Assembly: GCA_020161135.1 (NCBI GenBank) | Contig: JAIUOB010000003.1 | Coordinates: 124,001 to 188,000, forward strand | Origin: Gemmatimonadota bacterium | GTDB lineage: Bacteria; Gemmatimonadota; Gemmatimonadetes; Gemmatimonadales; Gemmatimonadaceae | Reading direction: 5' to 3' | DNA: 64,000 nt | In this document: positions 1 through 8,490 of the stretch, piece by piece | Position numbering within the stretch: position 1 is the first letter of the stretch | How the letters are laid out: each line of letters begins with the position of its first letter | Position numbers and translations under genes: made by a program | Notes under the pieces: generated by a model | Databases searched by the model: none | The model's input: only the letters and a program-made list of their open reading frames with translations | What the model was told of the DNA's origin: nothing

Positions 1-1
1 C

Positions 2-328
2 GGTGCGTTGTCCTCGACGCAACTGCGCAACTACGGCATCGCCATCGCGGCGGGCTTCTTCGCGCTCCTGCTCATCGGTCGCTCGATGCAACGCAGTCGA
101 GCGCGAGGGACGTCTGCCGGAGAGCTGCCGGCGCGGCCCACGCTCCGTCCGCGCGAGCCGGACGCGCCGCTCGCCGATCGACTTGCCGCCGAGATCGCCG
201 CGCTCGACGCGACGTATGCGCGGCAAAGTGCACCATCGGATGCGGTGCGGCAGGCGTACGAGGCGCGCCGTGCCGAACTCAAGGCCGCGTTGGCGGCGGT
301 GCTTGCCGGCCACGATATCCCGACGTAG
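2..328 (+). CDS. Small membrane-anchored hypothetical protein, 5' end possibly outside window
   Basis: The reading frame is open to the window edge. The first possible start inside is a TTG at 8, so the gene may begin upstream. An N-terminal hydrophobic stretch (YGIAIAAGFFALLLIG) looks like one membrane anchor. It is followed by an Ala/Arg-rich, probably helical tail of about 80 residues, including a segment rich in Glu, Ala and Leu. I do not recognise a family. It lies directly upstream of the B12 riboswitch and is not obviously part of that operon. Confidence 0.45.
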   Translation, partial: GALSSTQLRNYGIAIAAGFFALLLIGRSMQRSRARGTSAGELPARPTLRPREPDAPLADRLAAEIAALDATYARQSAPSDAVRQAYEARRAELKAALAAVLAGHDIPT

Positions 329-356
329 GTTCGGACTGTCGCTCGCCGAGCGATGA

Positions 357-546
357 CAACTGAAGCCGCGCGCGGGACACGGAAGCCGGTGCAAAGCCGG
401 CGCGGCCCCGCCACTGTATCGGGATGTGCCGGTTCGACCGGCACGATCGCGCTCACCGCCACTGGCTCACGCCGGGAAGGCGCGCGATCGATCTGCGCAC
501 GACGCCCTCGCGGGTGGTGCGCCGGGTCCCGGAGCCAGGAGACGAC
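357..546 (+). ncRNA. Cobalamin (B12) riboswitch
   Basis: The conserved B12-riboswitch core is readable: GGAAGCCGGTGCAAAGCCGG at 381-400, then GCGGCCCCGCCACTGT, a second GCCACTGG and CGGGAAGGCG region, and the closing B12-box GGAGCCAGGAGAC at 531-543. Order and spacing match cobalamin aptamers, which bind adenosyl- or hydroxocobalamin and switch off downstream expression. The downstream genes are a complete B12 uptake operon, which supports the call. Outer boundaries are approximate. Confidence 0.93.
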
Positions 547-629
547 CCGCGCGTTCACACTAACGAAGACCCTCGAGGGGGGGCTCGTGCATCCGTGAAC
601 GCGGCGTCTTGCGTCCGTCACGTCTGCCC

Positions 630-656
630 GGGCGTCTTCTCGCGGAGAGGACGCCC
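630..656 (+). terminator. Stem-loop between riboswitch and btuF, possible expression platform
   Basis: GGGCGTC (630-636) pairs with GACGCCC (650-656). A T-G wobble and TCTC/GAGA extend the stem to 12 pairs around a GCG loop. The following bases are GTCGTGTTT, a weak U-tract. Its position between aptamer and first gene fits a riboswitch-controlled terminator, but no antiterminator was worked out. Confidence 0.4.
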
Positions 657-716
657 GTCGTGTTTCCTGCCTGCCCGCAGTCGGTTCGTCGAGGGTCGCA
701 CGACTGGCCGCACCGC

Positions 717-1667
717 GTGACCGGCGGTGCGGCGCGCGCGGCGCGCACGCTGGCCGTCGCGCTCCTCGTCGCCGTGGCAGGCTGCGCCCGCAGCGATGCG
801 CCGCCGGGCGATCGCCCCACAGCGACGCGTCCCGCGCTCGACACCCTCGTCGATGACTTCGGCGCGGTCGTGCCCGTCGACGCGCGCGCGACCTCGCGGA
901 TCGTGTCGCTCAACCCGGCGGCCACCGAAGCCATCTACGCGATGGGTGAGGCGGCGCGTCTCGTCGGCCGATCGCGCTGGGACGAGTTCCCGGACGCCGC
1001 GAAGGCGCTGCCTGCGCTCGGCGACGGCATCCGTCCCAACGTCGAGGCGGTGCTCGCGGTGCGCCCGACGCTCGTGGTGCTCTACGCCACCGGCGACAAT
1101 CGCGCCGCGGCCGAAGCCTTCACGCGGGCCGGCGTGCGCACGATCGCGCTGCGCGTCGATCGCATCGAACAGTTCGCGCACCTCATGGACGTCCTCGGGC
1201 GCGCGCTCGACGCGACAACGCAAGCCGCGACGGTGCGCGACTCCGTGCTCGGCACCCTCGATCGCGTGCGCGCACTCGTGCGCCGGCGGGTGCCCGACAG
1301 CGCGCGACCGCGCGTCGCGTGGCCGGTATGGGTGAGCCCGCCCCTCGTGATCGGTGCCGGCAGCTACATGGATCAGCTCCTCGACATCGCCGGTGCGGTG
1401 AATGTCTTCCACGACCTCCCCGAGCCGTCGCCGTCGGTGAGCATCGAGGAACTCGTGCGCCGTGCGCCTGCTCGCCTCGTGAACAGCGCGGAGATGCGCG
1501 AGAAGCTGCGCGCCTCACCACAGTGGCGCGGGGTCCCCGCTGTCTCCGCCGACGCGTTCGTCCTCGACGATCCGGCGCTCATCGGCCGACCGTCGGTCAC
1601 GCTGGGCATGGCGGCGGTGCATCTCGCACGACAGATGCACCCGGCGCTCGCCGATTCACTGCGGTGA
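717..1667 (+). CDS. btuF: Cobalamin ABC transporter substrate-binding lipoprotein (BtuF-like)
   Basis: This is the substrate-binding component of a B12 importer. I chose the GTG at 717 because it gives a short basic N-terminus, a hydrophobic core and a lipobox ending VAVAGC, so the product is probably a lipoprotein in the periplasm. The upstream extension would run through the stem-loop at 630-656. The 316-residue protein has the two-lobed type III binding-protein pattern: RIVSLNPAATEAIYAMGE near the mature start, then EAVLAVRPTLVVLY, and a C-terminal lobe with GAGSYMDQLLDIAGAVNVF. It overlaps btuC by 4 bp. Family members may bind iron siderophores; the B12 riboswitch upstream decides for cobalamin. 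Confidence 0.88.
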   Translation: MTGGAARAARTLAVALLVAVAGCARSDAPPGDRPTATRPALDTLVDDFGAVVPVDARATSRIVSLNPAATEAIYAMGEAARLVGRSRWDEFPDAAKALPALGDGIRPNVEAVLAVRPTLVVLYATGDNRAAAEAFTRAGVRTIALRVDRIEQFAHLMDVLGRALDATTQAATVRDSVLGTLDRVRALVRRRVPDSARPRVAWPVWVSPPLVIGAGSYMDQLLDIAGAVNVFHDLPEPSPSVSIEELVRRAPARLVNSAEMREKLRASPQWRGVPAVSADAFVLDDPALIGRPSVTLGMAAVHLARQMHPALADSLR

Positions 1668-2668
1668 GCGAGCGCATCGCCAGGCCAACGGCCACGTCGT
1701 GGCCGTGGATCGCCGGGCTCGTGCTGCTCGTGCTGGCCGCGCTTGCCGGTCTCATGTTCGGTGCGGTGCCGATCGCGCTGGCCGATGCGCTTGCGGTGCT
1801 GCGTGGCGAAGGCAGCGACACCGCACGGACCATCATCGCCGTGCTGCGCGGGCCGCGTGTGGTGCTCGCCGCCCTCGTCGGCGCCGGGTTGGCCATGAGT
1901 GGCGGCGCATTGCAGGGCACACTGCGCAATCCGCTGGCCGAGCCGTACCTGCTCGGAGTCTCCGGCGGCGCTGCGGTGGGGGCCGTGCTCGCCATTGTCG
2001 TCGGCGCCGAGGGGCCGACGGTCATCACCGCGTCGGCGTTTGGTGGCGCCGCCGTCGCGACGGCACTCGCCACCGGCATTGCACGTCTCGCCGGCGGACG
2101 TGGCGATCCACGGCTCCTGCTCATGGCGGGCGTGGTGGTCGGCGCCTTCGCGAACGCGGCCATCATGGTGCTCCTCGCCGACGCCCCGCCCGATCAGGTG
2201 CGCGGGGCGCTGTGGTGGATGATGGGCTCGGTGCGTGACGCGACGTGGGCGTCCGTGCTGCGGACGGCGATCGGCGTGGTCGTGCTCGGTGGCACGCTCG
2301 TGTGGTGGGCGCGCGACCTCGATGTACTCGCGCTCGGCGAGGAGCCGGCGGCGGCGTTGGGAGTCGACCCGGAGCGCGCGGCCCGCCGTGTCTTTCTTGT
2401 CGGAAGCTGGCTCGCGGCGGCCACGGTCGCGGCGGCCGGGCTCATCGGATTCGTCGGCCTGGTCGTGCCGCACATCGCACGGGCGCTCGGCGCACGCCAA
2501 CATCGACCGCTGCTGTTGCTCGCGGCGCTGTATGGCGCGGGGCTGCTGGTGGTGGCCGACCTCGCCGCACGCACGGTGCGTGCGCCGGTCGAACTGCCGT
2601 TGGGGGCGCTCACCGCGCTCGTGGGGGTGCCGTTCTTCCTCGCCCGCCTGCGGAAGTTGGCCTCGTGA
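1664..2668 (+). CDS. btuC: Cobalamin ABC transporter permease (BtuC/FecCD family)
   Basis: This is the inner-membrane permease of the B12 importer. The start is the GTG at 1664, which shares bases with the TGA of btuF (GTGA), indicating translational coupling. The product has 334 residues, the normal length for BtuC, with about ten hydrophobic segments. The family motif is clear: GGALQGTLRNPLAEPYLLG, followed by an SGGAAVGAVLA segment, and later GFVGLVVPHIAR near the C-terminus, the region that contacts the ATPase. It overlaps the ATPase gene by 4 bp. Confidence 0.92.
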   Translation: MSERIARPTATSWPWIAGLVLLVLAALAGLMFGAVPIALADALAVLRGEGSDTARTIIAVLRGPRVVLAALVGAGLAMSGGALQGTLRNPLAEPYLLGVSGGAAVGAVLAIVVGAEGPTVITASAFGGAAVATALATGIARLAGGRGDPRLLLMAGVVVGAFANAAIMVLLADAPPDQVRGALWWMMGSVRDATWASVLRTAIGVVVLGGTLVWWARDLDVLALGEEPAAALGVDPERAARRVFLVGSWLAAATVAAAGLIGFVGLVVPHIARALGARQHRPLLLLAALYGAGLLVVADLAARTVRAPVELPLGALTALVGVPFFLARLRKLAS

Positions 2669-3534
2669 GCGACGCACCGATGGCCCATGCGCCGACGATC
2701 ACGCTCACGGGGGTGCGCGTCCGCTATCCGCAGCGCGATCGCGATGCGCTCGACGCCGTGAGCTTCGCGGCGCGGCCGGGCTGCATCACCGCCGTCGTCG
2801 GCCCCAATGGCAGCGGCAAGAGCACGATCGTGCGCGCATTGCTGCGCCGTGTGGCGCTCGCGGAGGGTGCGATTCGCATTGGTGTCGACGACCTGGCGGC
2901 GGTGTCGGCACGCGCGTTGGCACAGCGGGTAGCCGTCGTGGCGCAGCGCGAGGAGCCGCTGGTGCCGCTGCCCGTGCGGGACGCGGTGCTGCTGGGGCGC
3001 GCGCCGCATCGCGGCGCGTTCGGCGCGCCGAGCGCGGTCGATCGTGAGGCGGTGGAGCAGGCGATGACGCGCGCCGGCGTGGCCCACCTGGCGACGCGCA
3101 GCACCGACACGCTCTCAGGCGGCGAGTGGCAACGTGTGCGCATCGCTCGCGCGCTCGCGCAGGCGAGCCCCGTGCTCGTGCTCGATGAGCCCACCACCTT
3201 CCTCGATCTCGCACACGAGATGGCCATCTTTGAACTGGCCGATCGCTTGGCGCAGGAAGGGCGCACCGTGCTGCTCGTCAGCCACCAACTCAACCTCGTG
3301 GCCCGGTTCGCCCAGCACATCGTGTTGCTGCACGAGGGGCGGGTGGCGACGCAGGGAAACGCCGATGCCGTCATGCAGGGCGAGCTGCTCGAGCGGGTCT
3401 ACGACTGGCCGCTGGTGGTCACGCGTGATCCGGCCGTGGGTGCGCCGGCGTTGCTGCCGCTGCGCGGTGGCACGACGCGCAGCGCAACCCTGCGGCGAGA
3501 TGTCGCGACCGTGCCCTCAGCGGACATGCCGTGA
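2665..3534 (+). CDS. btuD: Cobalamin ABC transporter ATP-binding protein (BtuD-like)
   Basis: This is the cytoplasmic ATPase that powers the importer. The GTG at 2665 overlaps the btuC stop; upstream in-frame sequence is only the btuC shadow. The 289-residue product has Walker A GPNGSGKST (from residue 46), a Q-loop (VVAQREEPL), the signature LSGGEWQRVRIARAL, Walker B VLVLDEPT and the H-loop LLVSHQ. About 40 residues follow the core fold, including a Pro/Arg-rich tail of unknown role. It overlaps the next gene by 4 bp. Confidence 0.92.
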   Translation: MSDAPMAHAPTITLTGVRVRYPQRDRDALDAVSFAARPGCITAVVGPNGSGKSTIVRALLRRVALAEGAIRIGVDDLAAVSARALAQRVAVVAQREEPLVPLPVRDAVLLGRAPHRGAFGAPSAVDREAVEQAMTRAGVAHLATRSTDTLSGGEWQRVRIARALAQASPVLVLDEPTTFLDLAHEMAIFELADRLAQEGRTVLLVSHQLNLVARFAQHIVLLHEGRVATQGNADAVMQGELLERVYDWPLVVTRDPAVGAPALLPLRGGTTRSATLRRDVATVPSADMP

Positions 3535-5795
3535 GCCGCGCCACGCGCACTGCTCGACGTGACCGCGTCACCCGCGGAGTCCGCAGCGTCGTCGTGACGG
3601 CCTGCCTGCCGTTGGCGCTGTGGAGCACGACGGCACGCGCACAGTCGATGCGGGAGGCTGCCCGTGCATCCACCGCGGCCCGCGTTCTCTGTGTGCATGA
3701 CGCGTCCACCGGCGCGCCGCTGGTGGGAGTGCACCTGCGCCCGGATCCCGCCGTGACGGCTCCTGTGCCCGCTGCGCGCGCGCGTGTGCTCCCGGATGCC
3801 TGTGTCACGCTCCCCGCAGCGGTCGGTCGGGTGGTCATCACGCGGGTGGGGTATCGGCAGGTCATGGCGTCGCTTGCGGACGCGCCGCAGGCGGACACCG
3901 TGCACGTCGCGCTCTGGCAACTCGATGCCGGCGACGCACGCGGGCGACCGCGACGTTCGCCCGGCGACACGACGCGCCTCGCCGCGGTGCGCGTGGTGGC
4001 AGCGGCGCCGACCGGCGAGTCGGCCGGGGGCGGCGCCGTGATGCGCGTTGCCGACGCACGCGAGCGTGGCGTGTCGTCGACCGCCGGACTGTTGGCGCTG
4101 CTGCCGTTCACCTCCCTGCGAAGCGCACGCGGCGAGACGGCGGTGTCGCTGCGCGGCGCCCGTCGTGAGCAGGTGGTCGTCACACTCGACGGGATGCCGC
4201 TCAATGATCCCGCCACCGGTGTGGCCGACGTGGCCGACGTGCCGCTCGCCGCGCTGGCGTCGGTGCGGGCCACGCCCGGTGCCGACCCCCTGGGTGCGGG
4301 CAACGGCGCGAGTGGTGGAGTCGTCGCGCTGACGACGGCGCGGCAGCGACTGCTGTCCGTGCATCAGGGAGCATATGGCCTGGTCGATGTCGCCGGTGCC
4401 ACGACGCTCACGACCCAGGGCGCGCGCTGGCACGCGACCGGCAGCTATCGCCGTGCCCGCAACGATTTCCCATTCCGCAACGAGGTGGCGCCGACGCCGA
4501 GCGTCGAGACGCGCACCAACAACGACGAGCGCCGCGCGGCGGTCCAAGCCGGTGTGCTCACCGCCCGCTGGCAGGCGAGCCTGCTGGCATCGCACGGTGA
4601 GCGCGGCATGGTGGGCGCGATGAATGTGCGCACGTACGATGCCGATCGCGCGAGCACCTCGCGCATCGCGGCGCGGGCGCAGGGCGTCGCGGGACGCACC
4701 ATCGTGGCGGTCGGGGCACGCACCTTCGCGCTGCGCTACCGCGACCCGACGCGCCCGGCACTTGACGCGCAGGCGCGCGCGCACGCCGCGGACCTCGACT
4801 GGCGTGGCAGCCTGCCGGGCGCGAGTGACGGCGCCTTGCGATGGCGCGTCGGCGGCGGCGCCGATGCCCTGCGCAGCGGCACGATCGCCCAGGACCGACG
4901 GCGGGCCTTCGCCGCGATGGAGTGGCGCGCGGCACCAGAGGTCGATGACACGTCGCCCCGCGTGGTGCGTGGCGGACTCGGCGTACGCGTCGACGTCGTC
5001 GAGCGGAGCGGCGTGCAACCCACGGGCGCGGCCGATCTCACGTGGCGCGTACGTGCGGCGCCCGCGCGCCACACGCTCGACGTCACGGCCCGCGCGGCGC
5101 AGGCGGTGCGCGTGCCCACCCTCTACGACCTGTATTTCAGCGCACCACAGCGTCTCACCGTGAAGCCGCTGGCGCCCGAGCGGGTCGTCGCCGATCTCGC
5201 GCTCGGTCTCGCCAGTGCCGTCAGCACGCGGTCCGGTCGCATCGACGCCGAGGTCCAACTGGTTTCGCGCGACACCCGCAATGCGATCGTGTGGTTTCCC
5301 GGCAACTTCGGCTGGAGCCCGGACAATGTGGGGCGGGAGACGCTGCGCGGCGTCGAGGCGCGCGTTGCACTCGTACGGCCCGGCGTGATGTTCGCCACGT
5401 GGGCCACCCGATACACATCCACACTGCACACCGGGACGGCCATCAACACGCTGCGCATCCCGACCCCGTATGTCCCCACCGTGCAGGGCGGCGCGCAGTT
5501 GCGACTCGCGCCGCCGCGCTGGGGCGTGGTGTGGTCGGCGGCGGCGCGCGTGCAGGGACGTCGTCCATACACCGCCGGTCCGCGCAACAGCGCATTCGAG
5601 TTGGCCGCCGCGGCGCTGCTGGACGTGGCCGCCGCCCGTACGTGGCGTGCCCGCGGCGCCACGCTGCTCACCACTGTCGCCATCGACAACGCCACGGACA
5701 GGTCGTGGCAGTCGGTGCGCGGCTTCCCGATGCCCGGCCGCACCTGGTCGCTGGGCATCACCCTCACCCCCGCAGCCGCAGACACTCCCCGATGA
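3531..5795 (+). CDS. btuB: TonB-dependent outer-membrane receptor, probable B12 receptor (BtuB-like)
   Basis: The GTG at 3531 overlaps the btuD stop. A signal peptide ends near TTARAQS. The following roughly 80 residues resemble a carboxypeptidase-regulatory-type fold, then comes a TonB plug with the pattern VSLRGARREQVVVTLDG, GMPLNDP and NGASGGVVALTT. The rest of the 754 residues alternates in the manner of a beta barrel and ends SLGITLTP. The receptor should take up cobalamin at the cell surface with TonB energy. Assignment to B12 rests on the riboswitch and the btuFCD genes, not on the barrel sequence. Confidence 0.85.
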   Translation: MSRATRTARRDRVTRGVRSVVVTACLPLALWSTTARAQSMREAARASTAARVLCVHDASTGAPLVGVHLRPDPAVTAPVPAARARVLPDACVTLPAAVGRVVITRVGYRQVMASLADAPQADTVHVALWQLDAGDARGRPRRSPGDTTRLAAVRVVAAAPTGESAGGGAVMRVADARERGVSSTAGLLALLPFTSLRSARGETAVSLRGARREQVVVTLDGMPLNDPATGVADVADVPLAALASVRATPGADPLGAGNGASGGVVALTTARQRLLSVHQGAYGLVDVAGATTLTTQGARWHATGSYRRARNDFPFRNEVAPTPSVETRTNNDERRAAVQAGVLTARWQASLLASHGERGMVGAMNVRTYDADRASTSRIAARAQGVAGRTIVAVGARTFALRYRDPTRPALDAQARAHAADLDWRGSLPGASDGALRWRVGGGADALRSGTIAQDRRRAFAAMEWRAAPEVDDTSPRVVRGGLGVRVDVVERSGVQPTGAADLTWRVRAAPARHTLDVTARAAQAVRVPTLYDLYFSAPQRLTVKPLAPERVVADLALGLASAVSTRSGRIDAEVQLVSRDTRNAIVWFPGNFGWSPDNVGRETLRGVEARVALVRPGVMFATWATRYTSTLHTGTAINTLRIPTPYVPTVQGGAQLRLAPPRWGVVWSAAARVQGRRPYTAGPRNSAFELAAAALLDVAAARTWRARGATLLTTVAIDNATDRSWQSVRGFPMPGRTWSLGITLTPAAADTPR

Positions 5796-6988
5796 CCGTG
5801 TTGCACCCGCCATTCTCGCACGCCCGTCGCATCCACCGCGCAGTCCGTCGCCGCATTCTCCCACCGCGTGCATGGCGTGCGCCGATCGCGTTCGCCGCGC
5901 TCGCGGCACTCACTGCGTGCGGCGCCGACAGCCCAACGGCACCCACGCCTACGCCGCCGCGCGGCATCGTGGTCCTGGATGGCTTCATCCAGCCCGGGCT
6001 CACCCTCCTCGCAGACAGCGCGACGACGGGCACGAAGCTGGCGTTTGCTTCGCCCACCGAGTTCGACGCCGGTGGATTCTCGCTGTTGCGCGACACCGTG
6101 CTCGCGGTGTCCAGTCGTGGTGCCGGTGACCTGCTGTACATCGCCGATCTCGCCGGAGCGCGCACCGAACGCTTCCAGCTTCCCGCGCGCAGCAATCCGG
6201 GACGCGCGCGACTCTTTGCCGGCGGCAACGGACGTGCGCTCATCGCGGCGGCACTGCGCGATTCGTCGGCCGTGGCACTCGTGTCGGTCGTGCGCGGCGG
6301 TACCCCCACGATCACGCGCATCAGCAACGCCGGTACATGCCCCACGGACATGTTCCAGCACGGGACCGACACGTGGATCGTCGACGCGAACAGCAACTGC
6401 CGCGTGAACTACGCGGTGCAGGGACCGGTGCGGCTCATCCGCGTGCCGGCCACCGGCACCACGCGAGACACCATCGTGCTCACCGGGCTGCGCGGCTCCG
6501 GCGCGTCCGCCATCGTCGATGGCGACGTGGCCTACGTCAGCGCCGGCGGTGAGGCCAGCTTCGCGAGCTTTCCGTACACCCTCGTGGCGTCGGGGGCGGT
6601 CGCCAAGGTCGACCTGCGCGCCCGTCGCGTGCTCACCACGCGCCCCATGCCGGCTCCCACCTACGGTGCGGGCGTCAAGCTGGGCCTCGACGGCTTTCTG
6701 TACGTCTCGCTCTATCAGGATCTCACGACCTTCACCAATCGCATCATCAGGATGCGGGCCGACGACCTGAGCTTCGCGCCGAACGGCACCACCCCGTGGC
6801 TGTCGCTGGTCGACGCGGGTGGACAGGCCGTCAACTGCGGCAGCGGCGTCGCCGATGCACTCGGGCGGTTGCACTGTCTCGTGAGTGGGGCCGGCTCCAC
6901 CACGTCGCTGGTGGTGTTTTCGCCGTCGTTCGTCGAGTTGCGGCGGGTGGCGGCGGGTCAGGGGGGCGTGGATCTCGCCCTGCGCTGA
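5792..6988 (+). CDS. Repeat-like lipoprotein of the B12 operon, candidate BtuG analogue
   Basis: The ATG at 5792 overlaps the btuB stop (ATGA), so it is the fifth gene of the operon. A long basic N-terminus leads to a hydrophobic segment and lipobox LTAC, followed by a Pro/Thr linker. The mature part of about 360 residues shows repeating short strands (for example GDLLYIADLAGARTERFQLP, VDGDVAYVSAGGEA, GLDGFLYVSLYQD) typical of a beta propeller. In Bacteroides, BtuG is a propeller lipoprotein that captures B12 and sits on BtuB. Position and fold type suggest the same job here; this is inference, as sequence homology to BtuG is not evident by eye. Confidence 0.6.
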   Translation: MTVLHPPFSHARRIHRAVRRRILPPRAWRAPIAFAALAALTACGADSPTAPTPTPPRGIVVLDGFIQPGLTLLADSATTGTKLAFASPTEFDAGGFSLLRDTVLAVSSRGAGDLLYIADLAGARTERFQLPARSNPGRARLFAGGNGRALIAAALRDSSAVALVSVVRGGTPTITRISNAGTCPTDMFQHGTDTWIVDANSNCRVNYAVQGPVRLIRVPATGTTRDTIVLTGLRGSGASAIVDGDVAYVSAGGEASFASFPYTLVASGAVAKVDLRARRVLTTRPMPAPTYGAGVKLGLDGFLYVSLYQDLTTFTNRIIRMRADDLSFAPNGTTPWLSLVDAGGQAVNCGSGVADALGRLHCLVSGAGSTTSLVVFSPSFVELRRVAAGQGGVDLALR

Positions 6989-7049
6989 GCCGCGGCGGCC
7001 GGCGCACCTCGGCCGGGCGCGCCCCGGCGACAGCACGACGCCCGCGCGC

Positions 7050-7055
7050 TAACCT
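7050..7055 (+). promoter_or_regulatory. Possible leaderless -10 element of recO
   Basis: TAACCT lies 5 nt before the recO ATG, with no Shine-Dalgarno sequence in between. The same arrangement recurs at five other genes in the window, suggesting transcripts that begin at or near the start codon. Confidence 0.45.
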
Positions 7056-7060
7056 CCGGC

Positions 7061-7807
7061 ATGCCCCCGCTCCACACGGATGCCATCGTTCTGCACGTGG
7101 CCGACTATCTCGAGTCGAGCCGCCTGCTGCGCCTGCTCACGCGCGAGGCCGGGGTGCAGTCGGTGGTGGCGCGGGGCGCGCGGAGCTCCCGCCAGCGTTT
7201 CGGTAGCGCCACGGACCTCTTCGCCGAGGGGGCTGCACAACTGACGGTCAAGCCGGGTCGTGACCTGCACGCCCTCGATCGGTTCGACGTGCTTCGGGCC
7301 CGCCCCACGATCGCGGGCCGGCTCGACCGCTTCATGGCCGCGAGCGCCCTGGCCGAGGTCGTTCTCCGTCTCGTGCACGATGAAGCGTCGGCCGAGGTGT
7401 TCGGGGTGGTCACCGAAAGCCTCGACCGGCTGGGTGCGGCAGAGGAGGGGGTGGCGAGCGTCGCGCTCGGCGGGATCTGGCGGCTGCTGGCGGAAGTCGG
7501 ATTTCGCCCGGCCCTCGATGCCTGCGTCGAGTGCCACCAGCCCGTCGACACGAGTGGCGCGGTGCGTTTCGACCCGCGGAGTGGGGGCGTACGCTGCGGT
7601 GCGTGCGCGCCCGCGGGGACCGGGGGACGACTGCTCCCGCCCACCGCCCTCGCGCACCTGTCGGAGTGGCTGGCCGGCGGCACCCCGGCCCTGGCCGTGT
7701 CCGAGGAACGGGCGCATCAGCGCCTCCTCCGGGAGTTTCTGGCAGCCCACCTGGCCGAATCGCGCCCGCTCAAGGCCTGGGCGGTCTGGGAGCAGGGGGG
7801 CTGGTGA
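7061..7807 (+). CDS. recO: DNA repair protein RecO
   Basis: RecO loads RecA onto SSB-coated single-stranded DNA together with RecF/RecR. The 248-residue length is normal. The N-terminal OB-fold region carries the usual opening (TDAIVLHVADYLESSRLLR, then RGARSSRQRFG). The C-terminal part has the zinc-binding cysteines CVEC and CGAC around residues 154-187. A TANNNT element directly before the ATG suggests a leaderless transcript. It does not overlap its neighbours. Confidence 0.92.
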   Translation: MPPLHTDAIVLHVADYLESSRLLRLLTREAGVQSVVARGARSSRQRFGSATDLFAEGAAQLTVKPGRDLHALDRFDVLRARPTIAGRLDRFMAASALAEVVLRLVHDEASAEVFGVVTESLDRLGAAEEGVASVALGGIWRLLAEVGFRPALDACVECHQPVDTSGAVRFDPRSGGVRCGACAPAGTGGRLLPPTALAHLSEWLAGGTPALAVSEERAHQRLLREFLAAHLAESRPLKAWAVWEQGGW

Positions 7808-7847
7808 CGGGCGTCCCCCGGGAATGCCTCCCTCCGGGCCATGTTGC

Positions 7848-7876
7848 TTGACCGGGGGGGGCGGGCGTCCTAAAAT
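7848..7876 (+). promoter_or_regulatory. Sigma70-type promoter upstream of the small secreted protein gene
   Basis: TTGACC (7848-7853), a 17-bp spacer and TAAAAT (7871-7876) form a near-consensus promoter, striking in such GC-rich DNA. Transcription would begin around 7883, inside the hairpin at 7881-7903, leaving a 5' leader of about 80 nt before the ATG at 7962. Confidence 0.65.
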
Positions 7877-7880
7877 GCAG

Positions 7881-7903
7881 AAGGCTCCGATCCCCGGAGC
7901 CTT
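7881..7903 (+). terminator. Hairpin downstream of recO, terminator or 5' leader stem
   Basis: AAGGCTCCG (7881-7889) pairs with CGGAGCCTT (7895-7903) around a 5-nt loop, followed by CCTTC. It could terminate recO. Because the promoter just upstream would start transcription here, it may instead fold at the 5' end of the next mRNA. Confidence 0.45.
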
Positions 7904-7961
7904 CCTTCACCCTCACCGGAGACTTCGACTCACACCCTGATTCGTCAGTCGGAGAAGCAAC

Positions 7962-8414
7962 ATGAAACGTTTGTGGGGAGCACTGGGTCTGGTGCTCGCT
8001 CTCAGCGTGTTCATGCCACGAGTCTCGGCGGCCCAACAGCAGGACAGCAAGGTCCGCCGCAACGGAGCGACGCTCGGGCAGAACTACCCGAATCCGTTCA
8101 ATCCTGCGACTCACATTCCGTTCAGCGTGGGTGATGCACCCACGTGCCCTGATCCGGACAAGCAGCACCGGGTCAGCCTCAAGATCTACAACGCCATCAT
8201 GGGTTTTGTGGCGACGCCGGTCTTGACGCGCGGAACGAACGGAGTGGCCGGAGGTCAACCGCTGGAAAAATTGTCGATCCCGTGCGGCCAGTACGAGGCG
8301 TATTGGGACGGCAAAGTCCAAGCTACCGGGCGGGAGGCCGCCTCAGGCGTGTATCTGTATCGCCTCGAGGTGGATGGCGTGCCGCTGGTGAAGAAGATGA
8401 TCGTGGTGAAGTAA
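7962..8414 (+). CDS. Small secreted protein consisting of a T9SS/FlgD-like C-terminal domain
   Basis: A signal peptide (ending [11 protein letters not shown]) is followed almost at once by [18 protein letters not shown], which matches the start of type A C-terminal sorting domains used by type IX secretion. The protein ends with [19 protein letters not shown], also typical of these domains and of FlgD-like Ig folds. Normally this domain is the tail of a large secreted protein; here it is the whole mature product of 150 residues including signal. Two cysteines (in PTCPD and IPCGQ) may form a disulfide. GGAG precedes the ATG at a normal distance. It has its own near-consensus promoter and a strong hairpin after it, so it is a single-gene unit. 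Function unknown. Confidence 0.8.
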   Translation: MKRLWGALGLVLALSVFMPRVSAAQQQDSKVRRNGATLGQNYPNPFNPATHIPFSVGDAPTCPDPDKQHRVSLKIYNAIMGFVATPVLTRGTNGVAGGQPLEKLSIPCGQYEAYWDGKVQATGREAASGVYLYRLEVDGVPLVKKMIVVK

Positions 8415-8452
8415 GCAGCACTCGAGCACCACGAGGCCCGAAGCAACAACTT

Positions 8453-8490
8453 GCGAAGCGCGCCGGGTGAGCGGACCCGGCGCGCTTCGC
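8453..8490 (+). terminator. Perfect 16-bp hairpin, likely terminator
   Basis: GCGAAGCGCGCCGGGT (8453-8468) is an exact inverted repeat of 8475-8490, separated by 6 nt. The following bases are GCATTTGG, so the U-tract is poor, but the stem is very stable. It separates the small secreted protein gene from clpB and would work in both directions. Confidence 0.65.

Noticed and set aside
3399..5909. Very long minus-strand open frame opposite the btuB-like gene
   Set aside because: Its product is Arg/His/Gly-rich without domain pattern, while the plus strand encodes a clear TonB receptor. Long antisense frames are common in GC-rich DNA.
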